DNA of 64,000 bases, from positions 9,893,157 through 9,957,156 of the forward strand of contig NC_040018.1 in NCBI RefSeq assembly GCF_000972845.2, read 5' to 3'. Origin of the DNA: Larimichthys crocea (taxonomy: Eukaryota; Chordata; Actinopteri; Sciaenidae). Shown piece by piece: positions 1-12,829 of the stretch. The notes below the pieces were generated by a model. That model was not told the DNA's origin and made no database searches. It saw only the letters and a list, made by a program, of their open reading frames with translations. The translations under genes were made by a program, and so were the position numbers. The number at the start of each line of letters is the position of its first letter. The stretch's first letter is position 1.

Positions 1-3000
1 TGTACTGTAACTACGGTAATTGCTCCCACATTTTTAAGTTACTCTACTCTGTAAATAGGTTAAGTTCTCCCAAATAAATATAAGCTACATGGTGAATTAT
101 ACTTTCCTGCCAGCGATGGTGCAAAACTGATTCTAAATTGGGCTTTTGGGGATCATTTTCCTTCAAAGCCACCTATAGTCTCTACCAAGATTGCACTTTG
201 AGGAGTTCTTGTCACTATCTCAAAGCACTAAAATAATTGTCCTTGAGGAAATTAATTACCTGTGTGCACTGTTGCATTCTGTGTGGAATGTAATTTAGAG
301 TTAATGAAAGCTGAAGCACTGTCATCCCTTCCACTGTCCCTCATTTTTCAGGCTAATAAAGTCAGTTGAATTGGTGGGTCACTCCAAGACCCCCACAGCA
401 CACCGTGTTTATGCACATAAGAATTTAACAGATTTTTTGTTTTGTCTCTTTCTTGCCAAAATGAAAAATAAAATAGCAAAAGGGACTATAGAGTTAATTA
501 TGCTTCACTAGTCTTGTGAAACTGCAGTAAAATCATCTCAGACACGCGCACGTGTTGCCTTTTTATAGCTGCAAAACAAGCAGCGCACGTTCCACCACGC
601 TGAAAATTAGTAATGTGAGGAGATAAATCAGTGACGGCTAATTGCATTACACTTAAAAAATGAAGATAAGATTCTGAAGGATGTGACAATTCATACTGTT
701 ATCAGAGGTAACTGTCAAAGCAATTTAAAAAAAGCTGCCATCATTGTATCCCAAAGCTTTTGTTGAACTCTGAGATTCAATGTCAGACAATGCATACGTT
801 CACTTTGAGTAAAGTTATGCTGAAATTTGCATCAGATATTCACTGGCTGATAAGATCCGGTGCCTCCAAACTTCTACATAACTGCACCAACTTCAATCAA
901 CACAATAAACACTGCGCCCTCAAATTATCATACGTCTGTCACTGAAACAATCAAGCACATCAGGATATCTCAGATACAAGTAGAGGTGAAAAGAAAAGCT
1001 TATTTTTAACAGTTCTCTAAACTGTCCAACTGAACTGATCGACTGCAAGAAATTTAACCCATCTTGGGAGAAAACAGGCTCATAGACACTGTCCTTTTTT
1101 TCACTTCTAATGCACTGACTGCACTGCACCCACACCCAATGCAGCTTGATCCCTTTATTTATTGTGAATAGGACCCGTCAGCCTGAGGCTCAAGAATGGA
1201 GGAGTGAAATCCTCCACTTTCTGTGACTGTTGTGCCTAGTAACTGAGGGGAAATGAAGGTGAGGTGCAGCCAAGGTGGCTGCAGGCTCGGGACGAATGCC
1301 AAGCATAAACTAATTAGCGTGAACGGTGTTGAATTGAAGAACATTAATGGAGTTGAAGCTAGTGACAGCTATAGTGCCAAGTTAGTAGGGTATGAGCTTT
1401 TTATAACCAGTTGTCTTTGGCAGAAAATGTGGTGACTGTTCATATATGTTATGTTTGCAGTATAGAATTTGTTTGTCCACGGCCAAGTTTTAGTTTGATG
1501 TCACTAAAATCTCTCGAAACAGATCTCTCTGTCCAGCTTCCATATCCATATGAAAGAGGCGAGTTCAGAATATTGAAACGCCCATCTGAGGCTCCTTCAA
1601 TTGTTACCCAATTGCACTCACAGAAATTAGCTTTTTGAGCAGCACCAAGTGTTTGGCAATTTTTTTCTTTTTTTTTTGTTGTTTTATTTTCCTGGGTTTA
1701 CTTTCCAAGCCACAGAGAGGTTACCCTATCTTACTCAGAAGGCTGTTGTGGCCGCACATCATCGATGTATTAAGAGTGTTGGATCCAACACCACCAATGA
1801 GCCCCATCAAAGATTTGCTGCAGTGAAAAACCACAGTAAACATTTATAAAACTGTTGACAGGACATTTACATCTAGAATAGGATAGAAGGAGCAGAGCTT
1901 TGGATAAATAAGTTTTTGAGTCTTGATTCAAGGATAGACGACGAGCTCTGTCAGTTTCAGATGAACATTAACCTATACTATGCTGATTTCAATCTAAAAT
2001 GGTAAAATAGCTTTGATTAGGCCATTGTGCTCTGTGGAAACATGAAGGACAGACTTGCTATTGATAGTTGACCAGCTGAGGTGGACAGAAACAGGAGAGT
2101 CGAGGCTCGGAAACACCAAGAACAAAAATTAGAACAATTTAGAAAAAGAAATGTACATATCCACTTTCACTCACAATCCAATCCACATGTGTGTGAGCTA
2201 GTTTAAGAGAAAACAAATGCTTTTTAGACATACATGATTTTCTGGTTTTCATCAGACAGTGACAAAATGTATTATGGCTGTAAAAAGTCTAGGTAAAAAA
2301 TAAAATAAAGATATAATAAATTAAGTTTATTCATTAGGATGAACCTCTTGAGATCCTATTTACAGTTCATATTATCATAAAAGATTCAACTATTATTATT
2401 AAAATCAAGGATGAGGCAGCGAAGCATTGTTTTCTTTGCAGTAAAGATGAAAATATTATTCATCAAGGAAACTAAATGTGATTTTAACACAGTTTGTGCA
2501 TTAATAATTCAGCACTTTACAAAACACTTTTCTGCCATAATACCATTATTGCGGAAAGCACAACTTCATCATAATATGCTATTTGCCAGACTGATATAAA
2601 TGTACTTGCGTGCAGCAAATAGCAGCCCTTTGTTTGTTTGGGTCGGTCTGACGTTTATTATGCCTCCCCACACGTCTGATTCAGATATACACAACTCTAT
2701 CCTGAGCAGGTCATGAAATTAAGTGCTGAAAATGAAGTGGAAGCCAAGTCGAGTGAGAGTGGGCAGCATAATCCCATGTATGAACATTTAATTAAGCAGT
2801 CATTTCAGTGCCTCTCAGCCAGTTGCCTAGCTGCAAGGGCTCAACTCGCACCTCTGATGTTCTTTATTAGTCATTAATTAATAGGCTGATGATAAGACGT
2901 AAAACATAACCTCTTGGAAAATTCATAAAGAATAAAATGATTTGCATTTTAATGTGAGTTATCAATGCTTTATAGAAGGAAAAAAAAAACAAACATGTTA

Positions 3001-3615
3001 TTTTTTGGCCCCTCTGTGTTCCATCGTTTCACTTCAATGACAGATCAAATCTTCAAATACGCAGAACACGTGAAATTAACATGTTTTCTGATGCATAGAA
3101 TGAATCTTTCTGTGATTTATCTGAAAGTCCAGATTTTATTTGAAAACAGATCTTGATCGACCTTTTCAGAAGACGCTGCTACATTTTCACTCATATTCAA
3201 GCCACACTGCTGGCACAAAGTTTGATGTGATGAAAGAATCCAAAAGGCCAAATCATGTTTAAGTGGCATTTTGATGACATTTCTTTGGCCTGTTTAACCT
3301 TTGGCGAGTTTCATTTTTCTTGTGCATTACATCTTACCCATGCAGACCCATTTCTCATTCTCTACTCCACCAAGCACTTTTTTTTTTTTACGACGTCTCA
3401 CCAATCTTTCAACAGAAGCCCCCGGATAGCTGCACAAGGAATCACAAATGAATCAATACAGCTGCAAAGCAGAGAGAGCTTGAATGTGAAATCACTTGAA
3501 CTGTTGATTCAAGTCGTTTAGGAACAGGAATAAAAAAAAGCATGAGAATGGTCACACACAATCCAAATAAGCAATGGATTTTAATTTTCTCTGCTTAGAC
3601 AAGGATACAAGCTGT
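1..3615. other. Intronic sequence without a recognisable gene
   Basis: AT-rich DNA with only short chance ORFs. I see no repeat family I recognise here. A stretch near 2770-2960 with TTAATTAA-type homeodomain-like sites and mixed-complexity sequence is noted separately as a possible conserved element. Confidence 0.6.
2770..2960. promoter_or_regulatory. Candidate conserved non-coding element
   Basis: Non-repetitive sequence with balanced composition inside an AT-rich intron. It contains several homeodomain-type cores (TTAATTAA near 2788 and ATTAATTAAT near 2875). It is judged by texture only; conservation was not tested. Confidence 0.25.
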
Positions 3616-4132
3616 AAACATGATGTAAGCCCGCTAACTCCATTGAGGAAAGAACGGGATAAACACTCTGGCATAGAGAACTGTTGGTTTGGCTCAGGAC
3701 ACGAGCTGTTCTCCTCCTTTTTGAGGCTCACCACTGAGATTGTCTGTTTCTGACATTTAAGTGTGAAATATTTTTTGTTTTGGGGCTAAGGTGAAATACT
3801 TTAGAAGTATCCAAAAGACAAATGTGGTGATTACCGGTAAGCTATTGGTTTTAAGAGTACGGCGTGTGTGTGTGTGTGTATGTGTGTATGACATTGCACG
3901 TATTTATCAATTGTGAGAGGCTGAGTCATTGTCAGTAGCCAAGTAAGAAGTGCTGAATTCAAGAGATAAGGTCGGCAACAATTGCAGTGACCTACAATGT
4001 ACACAGTGAGAGCAGCTTTGAGCTACACTAATGTCTGTGGCTCTTGGGATGGCAAGGTCATTCTGTTGGTCCATCGCTTTGGTCCAGACTGAAATATTTC
4101 AACAACTATTGAATGGATTGTCAGAGAGTTTG
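3616..4132. repeat. Duplicated 0.5-kb repeat, copy A
   Basis: It begins AAACATGATGTAAGCC and ends AGAGAGTTTG, and it is clearly homologous base for base with 4918-5402 in the same orientation. Internal landmarks shared with copy B include GAAAGAACGGGATAAACA, AAGTGCTGAATTCAAGAGAT and AACAACTATTGAATGGATTG. A (GT)n run at 3864-3889 lies inside and is shorter in copy B. The sequence just after it (ACAGACATTCATGG) matches a very common teleost interspersed repeat, so the pair is probably embedded in that repeat. Confidence 0.85.
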
Positions 4133-4917
4133 TACAGACATTCATGGTGTCCAGAAGATAAAATCATGTAAAGACTTTGGGGATTTTTCCTCTAGCATCA
4201 GCCACTGGTCAGAGTTTTCACTCATCCTGTGAACTATTTCAATTAGAGCTGCAATTTTTTTTTTATTTCTGGCCGATTCACAATATTCTTAAAAGTTGGA
4301 CCTGGTTTTCTTTTTCTTCAACCTCCTCGCCCTCACCTACACACACACTTACATCTCTGCATGTATCTGCTCTGATGACTTTTATAAACTTTTTTAAAGT
4401 TGCCCAAAAAAACACGACTTGTTTTGGATTTTTTTTACCCGTGATTCTGTTTTCACAACAGCAGCTGAGCTGCATGCAGAAGACTTGTTTTTAATAATGT
4501 AGTGCATCAAAATGATCCAAACCAATGTCGTACTGAATGACATCAGCACCAACCAGGTGTGCTCGTTGTTACTTTCTATGTCTGCTTCTTCTAATGTAAC
4601 ATCAAAAAATGTCTCTGTGTTTAAGTGTTTGGCTGTGACAGTTGTCGGTTACTGTCTGTGCCACTGTGCTCATGATGTGAGCCATTGTGCAGTGCAGCAT
4701 GCATGTGAATTTGACCGGCACAGATTTGGACTGACCGTCAGCGGCCAAAGGTCCTTGGCCGAACCTAGCTGAAAACCGGCTCTTTCCTTTCGCTGTCCAA
4801 TTGATCAGTGCATCTCAAATCTCAACATCTTCTAGATGGATTAAGAAATTCATAGCTCCCAGAGGATGCGCCCTAATAATTTTGGTGAACCCTTGACTTT
4901 TCTACTGTGACCATCAC
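4133..4917. other. Spacer between the duplicated repeats
   Basis: It contains T-rich stretches and a small inverted repeat at about 4732-4751 (CGGCCAA/TTGGCCG). Near 4856-4900 a segment (CCCAGAGGATG...TTTGGTGAACCC) resembles the same teleost interspersed repeat seen after copy A. The 105- and 86-codon ORFs here have no protein-like features. Confidence 0.5.
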
Positions 4918-5402
4918 AAACATGATGTAAGCCTGCTAACTCTGTGGAGGAAAGAACGGGATAAACATTTTGGCATAGAGCACTGTTGGTTTGGCTCAAA
5001 TACGAGCTGTTCTCCTGCTCTCTACGGCTCACCGCTGAGATTGTTAAGTATGAATTTTTGTTTGTTTTGGGGGGGTAAGGTGAAATGCTTTCAGAAGTAT
5101 CCAAAAGATAAATGTGGTGATTACTGGTGAGAGATTGGTTTTAAGAGCACGATGTGTGTATGTGTGTATAAGATTGCACGTATTAATCAGTTTTAAAAAG
5201 CTGAGTCATTGTCAGCAGCCAAGTAAGAAGTGCTGAATTCAAGAGATAAGGTTGGCAACAATTGCAGTGTACACAATGAGAGCAGCTTGGAGCTACACTA
5301 GTGTTTGTGGCTCTTGGGATGGCAAGGTCATTCTGTGGGTCCATCACTTTAGTCCAGACTGAAATATCTCAACAACTATTGAATGGATTGTCAGAGAGTT
5401 TG
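4918..5402. repeat. Duplicated 0.5-kb repeat, copy B
   Basis: Direct copy of 3616-4132, with scattered substitutions, a shorter GT stretch and a deletion of about 10 bases near 5268. The two copies are separated by about 785 bp of different sequence. Substitutions are spread along the length, so the duplication is not very recent. Confidence 0.85.
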
Positions 5403-5745
5403 AGGTTGATTCCAGTCACTGACCAATTGCTTGGGGCATCTCTAAAAATGTTTTAGTAAAATGTCTTGATAACTGTTGGAATGGGTTGACCTTCATTGTC
5501 CTGTAATAACGGTGGTGATCCACTGACATTTCCTGTCCAAAATTGGTTGATTTATAACAAAATCCCAGCCAAAATAGACATTTCCACAATCAGCAAATGT
5601 TATAGCACGCTAAACTAAGATGGTGAATGCGGTAAAACTTATATCTGATAAAGATCTAACTGGCATGCTGATGTTAGCATTCAACTCAAAGCGCCACTGT
5701 GCCCAAGTACAGCCCCACAGAGCCACTAGAATACCTACAGACTTA
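5403..5745. repeat. Degenerate teleost interspersed repeat
   Basis: Recognisable phrases such as GCTAAACTAAGATGGTGAA, GCTGATGTTAGCATTCA and AAGCGCCACTGTGCCCAAGT match a repeat that I recall as abundant in percomorph genomes. It is probably continuous with copy B to its left. The exact family name is not claimed. Confidence 0.6.
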
Positions 5746-5760
5746 CTCTTTTAGATTTTT

Positions 5761-6803
5761 ATATATGTATATTTATTTGAGAATACGAAATTCTTAATCT
5801 TAGACCCAACAACACACACCATATTTTTTCACTGCCCACACTGTAGTGAACTATAAACCTTACCACTCAGGATGTGAGGCACCACATAAAGCATGAAACT
5901 TTTGCCATTATCGGCCGCCTCAGTGATTGCCTGCTCCAGCGGGGGCTCTGTAGCATTTGCTTGAGCCAAGAAAAGACTTTGTACCGCGGAGGGAGACAAA
6001 CCATTCACAGCAGCTAGTTGGCTTGTTTTCATAGTTAATGAGGCTTGAAGAGTTTTAGCAATGAGAAAAGTAGAGCACATTCTCACACCTCGAATTTGCA
6101 GTGAGAAATGGACACTGCTCTGCTTCCACACGAGGTCGAGATTTAATGAGACACAGCGTGCATATTTGGATATTAAAATGAATGCTGCAAGGCAGAAACA
6201 TGTAACCAAGAGAAATTTAAGATCTACATTCACTATTAATAAAGGGTCCCCACCTCTGGCTCAGTGCATGCTGAGAATCCCTCCAGTCTCTGCAACCCTC
6301 AACTGAATGAAGCGGATATAGAAAATAAATGGAGATGGAAATAAAAAATCGGGTACAGTTGCACGGCAAAATATCCTCACTTTCTAATTTGGAATTTGCT
6401 CTCCCCTTCTAAAACTCAAACAGTATTTGCTAATAGCTTCAATTACGGCAGTTAATTGTGTATACTTGTAGGGTGAAGAACCATAACTGGAAGCATGACC
6501 CATAGCACACTAAACAGCTACTCTTAATAAAAGAACATGAGCGTCAACACAATGACCTCCATAAAATATAATGCAATTTAATACAACAGTATGGAAATTA
6601 TACTCATTTTGTGAGTTTTGAAAAAAATACTGTTAAAACTATATAAAACAGATGTCAATCAAACCCTGGAGCTGAAACAACGCATACAAGAACACTCGAA
6701 GAAGGTGGTCTGCAAACAAATAACAACAGGATTTTATGATAGCAGATACGTGACATCATTTCAAAAGCTAGATTACTAATAATATATATTTCTGCAGATC
6801 ATG
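5761..6803. other. Intronic sequence, no gene recognised
   Basis: Contains a 134-codon open frame on the minus strand (5829-6233) with no recognised domain. The segment 5860-6240 is less AT-rich than its surroundings and could be an old repeat or a conserved element. Nothing else supportable. Confidence 0.45.
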
Positions 6804-7077
6804 TGGGGCGGCTGTGGCTCAGGAGGTAGAGCGGGTCATCAGATGATCAGTGATTCGATCCCCAGCTCTTCCAGTCTACATGTTGGAGTGTCCTTTGGGC
6901 TGAAGGCTGTGATATCGGTGTGTGAATGTGTATGAATCGTCAGCTCCTAAAACTGATGAGCAGTTGGCAGCCCAATGCCATCATTGTATGAGTGTGTGCG
7001 AATGGGTGAACGAGATATGTAGTGTTAATTGTTGGAAGACTAGAAAGGCACTGTAAGTATAGTCCATTTACTATTTG
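6804..7077 (+). mobile_element. tRNA-derived SINE
   Basis: It starts GGGGCGGCTGTGGCTCAGGA and has a pol III A box (TGGCTCAGGAGG, 6815-6826) and B box (GATTCGATCCC, 6852-6862) spaced as in a tRNA head. The tRNA-unrelated body includes TGTGTGAATGTG and TGCGAATGGGTGAA, and it ends near GTCCATTTACTATTT. This is the layout of a common percomorph tRNA-SINE. Several substitutions and a small deletion before the B box suggest an old copy. No clear target-site duplication. Confidence 0.8.
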
Positions 7078-7228
7078 GTAACCGTGGTGAAACATGTGTA
7101 TGTGTCTGATTAATAGGTCAAATCCTATTAAGCACGCTGTGCTCGCATCCTACTCTTGTGTACTTTGGCAGTTCAGTAAGTCCATTAAAAAAGTAATTAT
7201 TCACAACATTCAGTCGATTTTCAGTCAC

Positions 7229-7252
7229 ATAATAATAATAATAATAATAATA
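7229..7252. repeat. (ATA)8 microsatellite
   Basis: Perfect trinucleotide run. On the other strand it produces the tyrosine run in a spurious ORF. Confidence 0.95.
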
Positions 7253-10200
7253 GTTTTTTTGTGAGCACTTTGTGCCTCCAAAGAATATAAATATTAAAGT
7301 GGATAAACTCACCTGTATTTGATTTGCTGATTTGCTAGTCTTGATCAAATAAACTACACTGTCGAAAGTGTGAACGCATCCGACAGATTTTGAAGCTATG
7401 TCTTGTGTCGTCATTGTATTGTCATCCAACACCATCATATAGTGCGGTGTTCTTGTTATCTTGTTCTTGGAGGACAAAACAGCAAACACAACAGTAAACA
7501 ATGACCCCAGTAACCTATCACAGCACTCTACTACCTCCAGACCATTATTCAATCCTCCACACCGACCTTTTTCTTATTTACTTCACATTCAGTCTGATAG
7601 ATTCTGTCTCTATTTCCTGACACAGGCCGTCTGTTTCAACGGCACCTCGCCTTTCCGACCTCCAGTCCTCCACACTACCACCTACTGTACCAGAACCAGG
7701 ACTCATGACCAACCACTATTGTTGCTTTGTTGTTGTTTTTTTTGTTTTTTTGGTTGATGTATTTTTTTTAGCAGGTTTCATGGATTAAAGAATGAAATAA
7801 AAATGGAAAAGAGAAAACTGGCTTACTGAATAACAAAGCCCAGATATTGAAAGGTACAAAAGACAGGATCAAAAGAAGGTTTGTTAAAGCCTAAAACAGA
7901 GCACTTTAAATCCTCATGTGGTGTGTGTGTGTGCGTTTCTGAAAAGCTCAGTGAGAGGCCAGAGCTTGGATGCAGACCAAGAGATAAATGTGAGGTTGAC
8001 TGACACACCTGCAGTGTTCTGAGTTTGGGATCTTAGTTTGTTTCTGAATACTTACCTAAATCTCTGCACAGTGTGACATCCCAAAGGTGAGAACAAGCTC
8101 TGCACCGAGATAACATGGGACTAGTTGTTAATTTGCTACAGGAAGAATCTCATTATTGTTCCTTCATCCAGAGATATACACATACGAGGCGCACAAATCA
8201 GCAGATACATCTACTTGCATAAATGTGGAAATGATAACATGGTGTAAACCTGTGTAACAAAGGCATGCGTGAATGAGTATTACTCGTTAAACTCAGCGGG
8301 AACTTTTGTTTATCCCGTTTGTTTGGAATAATCTTACCACTCCCAGGTTTAGAGTCCAGTGTTGGCCCTCTAAAATATAAAGTTATCTCCCACTGAAACA
8401 TTCAGGGTGTTGCAAAAATACATGAAATACTAAGACAGCAGATCTCTGCCAGTGTCCTCCACCCAGTATACAGAGAACACTGACTATTAAAAGTAATCCT
8501 ATTGGCTTGTTAGGCTTCAGTTTGTGTTAACATTACAAGTAATTATTTTATTGCACAATTGCTTTAATGAGGAAATGACCCATTGGCTTCATCCAGTGGG
8601 GAATATCTTAAATTGAATAAAACTTATTATTGTCCAGCAATTCTATAACATTACACAGTGATTTGATTACAATGATTGTTATGCTTTTGCAAATTAGATA
8701 TTAAAAAAAATATGTATAAAAGCTAATTGTAAAATTGTATTGTCATTTAGGATATTATGTCTTAATCTGCTTATTTGGTTACAGTGTTTCAGTCTCCTGT
8801 GGTGATGGCGTCTCTCCGGGCTTCTTTCTAATGTTCAGTACTGATTTCAAGTAAGAACTCATACTTTATTTTACCATGTGCATGTTGAGTTTACTCACAT
8901 CAAACAAAATAACAAACTTCAGTTATTAATGCTGATCATAAAAATATAGAATTGCTCTAAAGTCGTGATACAAGGTGTTTTTCACCTTTTGTGACTAGAA
9001 TTTTTGTGAGCTGGAATGCTTTATATTAGAAATGGAAATACACTTTTCTGTACTAAATTGAACCGCTGTCAAAGAAGGGAGAAATGTGTGTATACTTGCT
9101 TCAATTTAAGTTCTGTTTGTTTAATGACACTTCAAGGAGCACTAAAGAAAACTGTGTGGAAAATTCAAATAGTTCCTGCAACAAGGCTCATTTCAAGCAT
9201 ATAGCTGCCTTCAGATTCAGTGCATAAGAGACGCACATCCTACAGTGTAATTATTGCTGCTCAGTGCTCCATATGTAGCCTTGTGTGACTTGAGGCTATA
9301 TAAGCTGCTAAAGGCACACCTAAATCTCTGTATGAACTGTTGACAGTGGGGTGGCATTATGGGTAATGCAGGTCAGGCCATGTTTGACAAGGAAGAAGAA
9401 TGGAAATGGAAAATGTCATGAGGTCAAGGAAAGATATGAGGATGAAGTAATAATAATTAATAAGACTCAGAGAATCTGACTGCACGGCGTGTGATGAAAC
9501 GACAATGTTCAGAAGACAGACTACAAAAAAAAAAAAAAAAGCATCTTAGATACTCCTTGTGCATTTTTACCTCATCAAGGTTGGAATTAAAAAAATAAAG
9601 AGTTAATGGTGTCTTAGATTCATGTTTTATATATCCGTTTCAATTCTTAGGATAACTTTTAGGCTACCATGTTACGAACAGCAATTTACAACAACTTGGA
9701 ATGTTTTGCAGCAGACAGCAGACTTGAACACAGCAAACTGTCAGAGCGGCTTCACAGTCAACAACACAGAACTAATACAGAGAACTCGAGGAGATGAAGA
9801 GGGAGAGGCAGCGGACAGTTCATCAGAATTTATAAGAATGCAGCGCGGCGAGGACACAGACCAGGTTTCATAGAGGAGACGAGAGTCTGTTTGTCTGTTA
9901 ACCGACTCCAGTCTGCACTGATAAACCACAGAACTGGAAAGTAACATCAGACTCTGTGATCAAAGAAAACTTTTATATCACGTCAACACCTCTGTCCATA
10001 TTCATACTCTCTTCTCACACTCGCCCACATGAGCTCGCTCTGCTGCAGTCTGCATCGCACTTTTTTATAATGAACTGATACGTTTTTATGTCTGGTTGTG
10101 AATGGACGGTTGTTGCTACCTCAAGGAATTGCAGGGTGACATTATCTCCTTTCCTTTCATAAAGGATGGACCAGTGCATCGTATGCTAAAGGAGATAAGA

Positions 10201-12689
10201 AAGGAAACAGTGAAGGACCTTTTCCTTCTCTTATCATGGCTGCCACGTTAATACTTCTGGGTCATTTCACTACTATACAGTAACTATTCAGGCAGAGCTG
10301 ATATATAGAGTTCTACTGCATTGATTGAAACAAACTGTCCATCATGAGTCTGACAAAGGTGCTAAAATGCTAATTGGAAGAGTCATCTTTTAGGATTAAC
10401 AAGCACAAATATTCATAAAAACATGATTTATTCTCGTGTTTAGGAAGGGTGTGTCACCTCCGGCTCAAACTGACTGCTTTACCTTAAAATAAATACAATA
10501 ATATAATTGCTACAATGTAATAGGTCCATACAACACTCACCACCAGTGTTAAAAGAGGTGAAATATATCAGCTTTGCAATCTGATCACAGCATGAACCAT
10601 TATCCGAAGGAAAGTAGCTGCCAACTTACACACTTTCTGATTTGGCTCTACACCAAAACTCGGGGGCAAAGCTATAGGTCCTCTTGTCTGTTCAGTTAAT
10701 TATATTGACAAAAGCCACCTTTGCTGAGGGCATCTCAGTGGCTTCCAAGATCTGACACAGAGTTCAGTATGAAGAGGCACTGGAGAAGTCAATTAGCAAG
10801 GCTCAGAAAATCAAAGTGATTTCCTCCCATGGATGATATTCACCCTCTTTGAATAGCAAGGAGCAAATTGGCTGCGCACACCATTACATTACTGTGACCC
10901 CGTGGATAAGCAGCTTTGTCTCAACCTGGCTGCTGGAGTGCCTCTCCCCGTGAAAGCTTCCATGCAAAGCTTTGTCAGGCTAATCCATCCTGGAGAGTGT
11001 TTCCTGCACCCGACTGAGGATATTGAGGTTCTCAGAAGAAAAAACACATTCTGTGTATTGTTCATTTCTCTCCTCGGCTTGCTACTGTGTCTTTTCCAAA
11101 TGAAGGTTAGCTTTTGTTTGGGCGAGAGCGAGGCTGCGGACGCGGTCAGACACCACACAGTTGTGGTCACTCATTCACTCATTCTAGGATTGTCGATGGT
11201 TGCCATGGTCTGCTTTACATTTGTAAAGACATATTTAATGTGGTCGAAGCAGGTTTGTACTCTGCTTTGAATGATTATTTTGTTTCATATGACTGACTCC
11301 AGTGCTGTGTGTGTGTGCAAAATGTGTGTTTTTAGTACAGATCCTTCGGAGGAAGCAGGCAAACAAGTTGACACATGGGATCTATGCTCTGATTATTTGC
11401 TACACAGTATGTTGCACTGCTACACAGCTGTTTATTTGACTCTAATTTTGTAGCTTGATTTTATATTGACAAAAACAAAATAACTAATGAAAAACATAAA
11501 ATAAATCAGACAAATCTAATTGCATTAAGTCACGGTTCCTCACTCTTGCTGGTTGTTTTGACTTTCTTTTTGTTTAAACATTTCAGGTATTTCTGTAATT
11601 TCAATTTCCCACTGTACCATTTCGCTGCATTGGAAATTAGCCATGGGCTGAACATACATACACATGCTGCAGGCACGGACACATTTTGTGTCCTGAACCC
11701 AGAATAACCGCACCCCTCTGGGAAATTACTCCACCTATTAATACATCATTTGCTAACACTGAATATAAGTAATTTACGTTTTCTGAACAATGACTTCCTA
11801 TAATGTAAGAAATCTCACAAGAAAGCACAGAGAGGTGGAGATAGAGAGAGAATGTATTGGGAAAAAAACTATAAAACTATATATATATATAATCAAAGAG
11901 ATTTTTACCATACAGAACAAAAAGGGGAAAAAGATATATAAAAATAAATTAATAAGTATTAATAGATGGAATAAAGAGGGGCATTATCACAAACTACTGG
12001 AAACAGGACGAAAACTCAACGAACACAGAGAGTACTTAACAGGATAATTAAAGAGCAAACAATCCAAATGACTTTGTAAAAGATAACAATACAATTCCAA
12101 ATAAAACAAAATAAATTGTCAGTAAAGATAATTGATAAATGTTGAAATTTAGCAAATAAAATTGTGGGACTGAGAAAAAAGTGACGCTGTGGGTGAAGAT
12201 AGTGTTCACAAAATCTGTGATTTTATTTTTATTAAGGTTGTTGATGAAAAATAAACTTTGTTTAAAAAGTCTGCTGATTGTACTAAAACTGATCATTAAC
12301 GGTCTAAATTTTTAAAATGTGTTTTGCTTGCTGATGACAGTTATGAGAATACGTGGCACTTGAATACAGTGAAAAAGCAACTGAAAGTATTCAAGAAATA
12401 ACTCACATGTTATAACTATAGCAAGTCTGCAAATCAATAATCAGGTCAGAATTATAGTCAATGATGTTGAACAAGACAGTGTGAACACTAATGCGATATT
12501 ACAGAAGAAAGCTATAGAATTATTGCTATAACTGTAATGTAATGTACAAAACACAAAATATTCTTCTTCCTAGCTGCACTCAGAGGCTGTCAGAGAGAGG
12601 CAGTGTCAGCCTGCTGGTTTTTGTATGTTTAAAAAAGAAAGGGTCAGAACAAATATAATTCATCATAGGATTCTATTTATACTGTGTCA
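7253..12689. other. Intronic sequence, no gene recognised
   Basis: AT-rich non-coding DNA with a short GT run (about 7919-7936) and an A16 run (9525-9540). A 122-codon plus-strand ORF at 10902-11270 has two hydrophobic stretches but no family resemblance and no supporting splice context. The segment 10700-10880 looks non-repetitive and could be conserved, untested. Confidence 0.5.
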
Positions 12690-12788
12690 CCATTTTTACC
12701 GCATGTACTGTATATAGTGTTCTGTGTTACTGTGTTACTTGTAATGCTGCTGCAACATAAGAATTTCCCTTCAGGATCAATAAAGTAC

Positions 12789-12789
<1 letters not shown>
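12690..12789 (+). mobile_element. 3' end of a non-LTR retrotransposon (fragment)
   Basis: The phrase AAGAATTTCCCTTCAGGATC followed by AATAAAGTACTCTATCTATC is the characteristic 3' tail of a teleost LINE-type or LINE-dependent element, which ends directly in a (CTAT)n tract. Only the tail is evident. Confidence 0.65.

Positions 12790-12829
<40 letters not shown>
12790..12829 (+). repeat. (CTAT)10 microsatellite
   Basis: Forty bases of perfect tetranucleotide repeat, continuous with the retrotransposon tail before it, which is its likely origin. Confidence 0.95.

Noticed and set aside
6815..6862. tRNA gene
   Set aside because: The A and B boxes belong to a SINE head: no tRNA cloverleaf can be completed and a SINE body follows.
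7118..7552. 144-codon minus-strand ORF
   Set aside because: Contains a tyrosine run made by the ATA microsatellite; no domain.
10902..11270. 122-codon plus-strand ORF with hydrophobic segments
   Set aside because: No family resemblance, an equally long open frame on the other strand, and no splice or promoter context.
11790..12300. AT-rich ORFs on both strands
   Set aside because: Lysine/asparagine and phenylalanine/leucine runs follow from extreme AT content; nothing protein-like.
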